From: a bacterium
GTDB taxonomy: Bacteria > Bacillota > Clostridia > Oscillospirales > Acutalibacteraceae
Direction of reading: 5' to 3'
DNA length: 8,101 nt
NCBI GenBank assembly: GCA_020626545.1
Contig: JAHKZS010000238.1
Coordinates: 1-8,101, forward strand
The notes below the pieces were generated by a model that was given only the letters and a program-made list of their open reading frames with translations, was not told where the DNA came from and searched no databases. Both the position numbers and the translations under genes were made by a program. Positions 5,704 through 8,101 of this stretch are shown piece after piece (position 1 is the stretch's first letter; the number at the start of each line of letters is the position of its first letter).

Positions 5704-5712
5704 TCAATTATA
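5698..5712. repeat. Palindrome carrying -10 boxes on both strands
   Basis: TATAATT-C-AATTATA reads TATAAT on the plus strand (5698-5703, fabF) and TATAAT on the minus strand (5712-5707, lysR). It is therefore a 7-bp-arm palindrome that joins the two divergent promoters and may also be a regulator site. Confidence 0.6.
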
Positions 5713-5735
5713 GCATAAGAATATGCAAAATACAA
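5707..5735 (-). promoter_or_regulatory. Candidate promoter of the LysR gene
   Basis: On the minus strand TATAAT (5712-5707) is preceded at 17 bases by TTGTAT (5735-5730, 3 of 6 matches). Start near 5700 would give a leader of about 94 bases. It overlaps the fabF promoter face to face. The weak -35 makes this less sure than the fabF promoter. Confidence 0.5.
5713..5730. repeat. Small hairpin-like repeat and inverted TTTTGCAT copy in the fabF leader
   Basis: GCATA-AGAA-TATGC (5713-5726) is a 5-bp inverted repeat just after the predicted fabF start. It runs into ATGCAAAA (5723-5730), the reverse complement of the TTTTGCAT core found upstream of both the fabF and thioesterase promoters. It overlaps the candidate lysR -35 region. 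Confidence 0.35.
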
Positions 5736-5756
5736 ATAATTAGCAGGAGGCAGATT

Positions 5757-6980
5757 ATGGGTAAAATAGTTATCACCGGTATGGGAGCGGTTACTCCCGT
5801 AGGAATCGGCGTAGATAATTTTTATAACAATTTAATCGAGGGTAAATCGGGTATAGATAAAATCCAGAGCTTCGATGCAAGCGAACTCGCGGTACAGATT
5901 GCGGGCGAGGTTAAGGACTTTAACCCCGCGGATTATCTTCCCAAGGACGTTGTAAGAAAAACCGACGCTTTTATGCAGTACGCTTACATAGCGGCGGAGG
6001 AAGCGCTCAAACAGTCCGAACTTGAGATTGAACCTACCAGAACAGGTATTATTATGGGAACCGCTATGAGCGGTATTTCAACTATCGCGTTCACTCAGGA
6101 AGCTTTAACAGGAGCTTCCCATAAAAAAGTCGGTCCGAGATTCATCCCGAAAATTCTCGGCAATATCGCGGCGGCTAACATCGCCATCGCCCACAATATT
6201 CAGGGCCCGAGCTTTACTGTATCAACAGCTTGTTCGTCAGGCGGCGACGCTATTTATCAGGCATCGATGCTTATAAACGCCGGTAAAGCGGACGTTATGC
6301 TCGCTGTAGGAGCGGAGTCGGCTCACTGTCCGATTTTTATTTACAGTCTTGCTAACGCAAAGGCTCTCTCCCGTAACAACGACAATCCTCAGAAAGCCTC
6401 GCGTCCGTTCGACGAAGCGAGAGACGGATTCGTAATCGGCGAAGGCGGCGGCGCGCTCGTACTCGAAACCGAGGAACACGCTAAAGCCAGAGGAGCTAAG
6501 ATTTTAGGCGAGCTTATTGCTTGCGGCAACACCTCGGACGCTTACCATGTAACAGCTCCTCATCCCGAAGGAAAGGGCGCCATAGCTTGTATGCGTCAGG
6601 CGTTAGAAGAAGGCGGACTCAAACCCGAGGATATCGGATATATTAACGCTCACGGAACTTCCACCCCCAAGGGCGACGAGGTTGAAACTCACGCCGTAAT
6701 GGAAGTATTTAAAGATAAAACTCCGCTCGTAAGCTCAACCAAGGGCTCTACAGGTCATATGATGGGCGCGGGCGGTATCACGGAGGTAATCTCCTGTATT
6801 AAAGCGATTGAAACAGGAATACTTCCCCCGACAATTAATTTAGACAACCCTATCCCCGACTGCGATATCGACTTTATCGCCAACGAGGCAAGAAAGGCTG
6901 ATATTAAATACGCTATGTCCAACGCCTTCGGCTTCGGCGGTCAGAACTCGAGCGTTATCGTCGGCAAGTACGAGGGATAG
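5757..6980 (+). CDS. fabF: 3-oxoacyl-ACP synthase II, FabF-type condensing enzyme
   Basis: A 407-residue cytoplasmic thiolase-fold enzyme that elongates acyl-ACP by decarboxylative condensation with malonyl-ACP. Seen: the N-terminal phrase VITGMGAVTPVG, nucleophile Cys159 in STACSSGG, His299 in NAHGTST, Lys329 in STKGSTGH, His334 in GHMMGAGG, and the C-terminal gating loop NAFGFGGQNSS with Phe391 and Phe393. All catalytic residues of the Cys-His-His class are present, so it is an active KAS and not a chain-length factor. Length is normal. AGGAGG lies 6 bases before the ATG. It is unusual in sitting alone with a downstream acyl-CoA synthetase and a divergent LysR gene; the visible genes include no fabD, fabG, fabH, acpP or acc genes. 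It may therefore be a second, specialised FabF; which product it makes cannot be read here. Confidence 0.93.
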   Translation: MGKIVITGMGAVTPVGIGVDNFYNNLIEGKSGIDKIQSFDASELAVQIAGEVKDFNPADYLPKDVVRKTDAFMQYAYIAAEEALKQSELEIEPTRTGIIMGTAMSGISTIAFTQEALTGASHKKVGPRFIPKILGNIAAANIAIAHNIQGPSFTVSTACSSGGDAIYQASMLINAGKADVMLAVGAESAHCPIFIYSLANAKALSRNNDNPQKASRPFDEARDGFVIGEGGGALVLETEEHAKARGAKILGELIACGNTSDAYHVTAPHPEGKGAIACMRQALEEGGLKPEDIGYINAHGTSTPKGDEVETHAVMEVFKDKTPLVSSTKGSTGHMMGAGGITEVISCIKAIETGILPPTINLDNPIPDCDIDFIANEARKADIKYAMSNAFGFGGQNSSVIVGKYEG

Positions 6981-7004
6981 ATTCTCTTAAACAAAGGAGT
7001 AATT

Positions 7005-8101
7005 ATGGATAACAACTTTACATACGACATCACAATGTTCAAAGAAACATTTGAATCAGAATACACCTGGCTAAACGGCTTTTTAAGAAATGTACTCAGA
7101 TTTTCTGATAAAACCGCGGTTTTTGATCCGCTGACTCAGAACAAATGGAGCTATAAGGAGCTTAACGCCGAGTGTAACAAGTTCGCTAACGCTATGAAAA
7201 AGGACGGCGTTAAAAAGAGCGATATAGTTTTCTATCAGCTTTACAACTCGCCTTACTTTATATTCTGTTATATTGCTCCACAGAAGCTCGGCGCTATCTC
7301 TAACCCCGCTAACTTTAACCTTTCTCCCGGGGAAACTGCCGAGATTATCAACCACAACAAACCCAAGGTTTATGTTTACGACAGCGCTATCACTAAAACC
7401 GCTGTTAAGGCTTTAGAGCTCTCAGAGCATAAGCCCGAAATTGTGATTATGGCGGATTACCTTAATAAATACGACCAGGCTCCCGAGGGACATATTAAAT
7501 ACGAGGACTACGTTAATGCTCAAAGCGAAAACGATCCTCCGATTGACTTTAAGCCTCATATTTACGACGAGGTTTTAAGGCTTCAGACCTCGGGTACTAC
7601 CGGTACTCCCAAGGGCGTTCCTCTCAACAACATCAACGAGGTTCTTTCGGCTCACGATGTAATGATGCACTTCCCGCTTTCTCCGTACGACAAGACTATG
7701 AATATGACGCCCTGGTTCCACAGAGGCGGTATTCACTCGGGCGGAATCACACCTACGCTTTACGCGGGAGCGCAGCTTGTTATTATGAGAGATTTCCACC
7801 CGAAAACTACACTCGACTACGTTCAGAAACACAAGGTTACTTTCCTTATCGGCGTACCGTCCGTACTCGGACTGCTCGCTACACGTCAGGAAAAGCACCC
7901 CAAGGATATAAGCTCGCTTAAAGGCATTATTACAATGGGAAGTCCGCTTGAAAAACAGGATTGTATTCGTTTTCAGGAGGTACTTACGCCGAACATCTTT
8001 AATGGCTACGGCACTACGGAATCATTCTGGAACACATTTTTAAGACCTCAGGATTTACCCGAAATGTCAGGAACCGCGGGCAAGAGCTGTACCGACGACG
8101 A
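7005..8101 (+). CDS. AMP-forming acyl-CoA synthetase / acyl-CoA ligase (ANL superfamily); partial
   Basis: The first 365 codons are present and the gene runs off the right edge; family members are usually about 500-570 residues. ANL enzymes activate a carboxylic acid with ATP to an acyl-AMP and transfer it to CoA (or a carrier protein). Seen: the N-terminal domain with WSYKELN (48-54), the ATP-binding P-loop TSGTTGTPKG (195-204), the acyl-pocket phrase MTPWFHRGGIHSGG (234-247), the A5 motif GYGTTES (334-340) and GTAGKSCTDD at the end. AGGAG lies 5 bases before the ATG. The gap to the fabF stop is 24 bases with no terminator, so the two are co-transcribed. The substrate is unknown; the synthetase could feed acyl-CoA to, or salvage acyl chains for, the FabF and thioesterase. 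The missing C-terminal lid carries the catalytic lysine. Confidence 0.92.
   Translation, partial: MDNNFTYDITMFKETFESEYTWLNGFLRNVLRFSDKTAVFDPLTQNKWSYKELNAECNKFANAMKKDGVKKSDIVFYQLYNSPYFIFCYIAPQKLGAISNPANFNLSPGETAEIINHNKPKVYVYDSAITKTAVKALELSEHKPEIVIMADYLNKYDQAPEGHIKYEDYVNAQSENDPPIDFKPHIYDEVLRLQTSGTTGTPKGVPLNNINEVLSAHDVMMHFPLSPYDKTMNMTPWFHRGGIHSGGITPTLYAGAQLVIMRDFHPKTTLDYVQKHKVTFLIGVPSVLGLLATRQEKHPKDISSLKGIITMGSPLEKQDCIRFQEVLTPNIFNGYGTTESFWNTFLRPQDLPEMSGTAGKSCTDD

Noticed and set aside
5723..5743. Six-codon leader peptide before fabF
   Set aside because: No ribosome binding site, and no attenuator-like hairpin pair follows.
1..8101. CRISPR array, tRNA, insertion sequence or phage remnant
   Set aside because: No regular spaced repeats, no cloverleaf, no transposase or terminal repeats; nearly all bases belong to intact genes and short promoter regions.

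Overview
The window looks like chromosome of a low-GC Bacillota, most likely a gut-type clostridium of the Oscillospiraceae/Ruminococcus kind. Reasons: AGGAGG-type ribosome binding sites, A/T-rich intergenic DNA with near-consensus TTGACA/TATAAT promoters, a class B sortase with an SPKTG-type cell-wall sorting signal, and clostridial-style NadA and MnmA. The taxonomic call is inference; there is no rRNA or other marker here. No tRNA, rRNA, CRISPR array, insertion sequence or phage gene is visible. No stretch longer than about 210 bases lacks a gene.

Left part (1-1980, minus strand): a cell-surface block in two transcription units. Reading leftward, a secreted 161-residue protein with one InlB-like repeat and an SPKTG sorting signal has its own promoter and a strong cUUCGg-loop terminator. 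Next comes a class B sortase behind a consensus-perfect promoter. The sortase overlaps by 17 bases a membrane protein that runs off the window; it has a long His/Lys-rich cytoplasmic tail and is probably the N-terminus of an LCP (LytR-CpsA-Psr) protein. The sortase presumably anchors the SPKTG protein, and an LCP enzyme would attach glycopolymer to peptidoglycan.

Middle (2075-4172, plus strand): nadA (quinolinate synthase) and mnmA (tRNA 2-thiouridylase) form a tightly coupled two-gene operon, with promoter TTGACG-17-TATAAT and a 13-bp-stem terminator.

Right part (4173-8101): an acyl-thioester block. A hotdog thioesterase (plus) meets a LysR-type regulator (minus) tail to tail with one base between the stop codons. 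The regulator is divergent from a plus-strand pair: a FabF-type 3-oxoacyl-ACP synthase and an AMP-forming acyl-CoA synthetase cut by the window edge. The main regulatory observation is that the thioesterase and fabF promoters share the element TTTTTGCATT at exactly the same distance from the -35 and -10 boxes. This suggests one regulator, plausibly the LysR protein encoded between them. The lysR and fabF promoters also appear to overlap face to face on a palindrome. Together, thioesterase, ligase and condensing enzyme look like a locally controlled fatty-acyl remodelling or biosynthesis module that may continue beyond the right edge.
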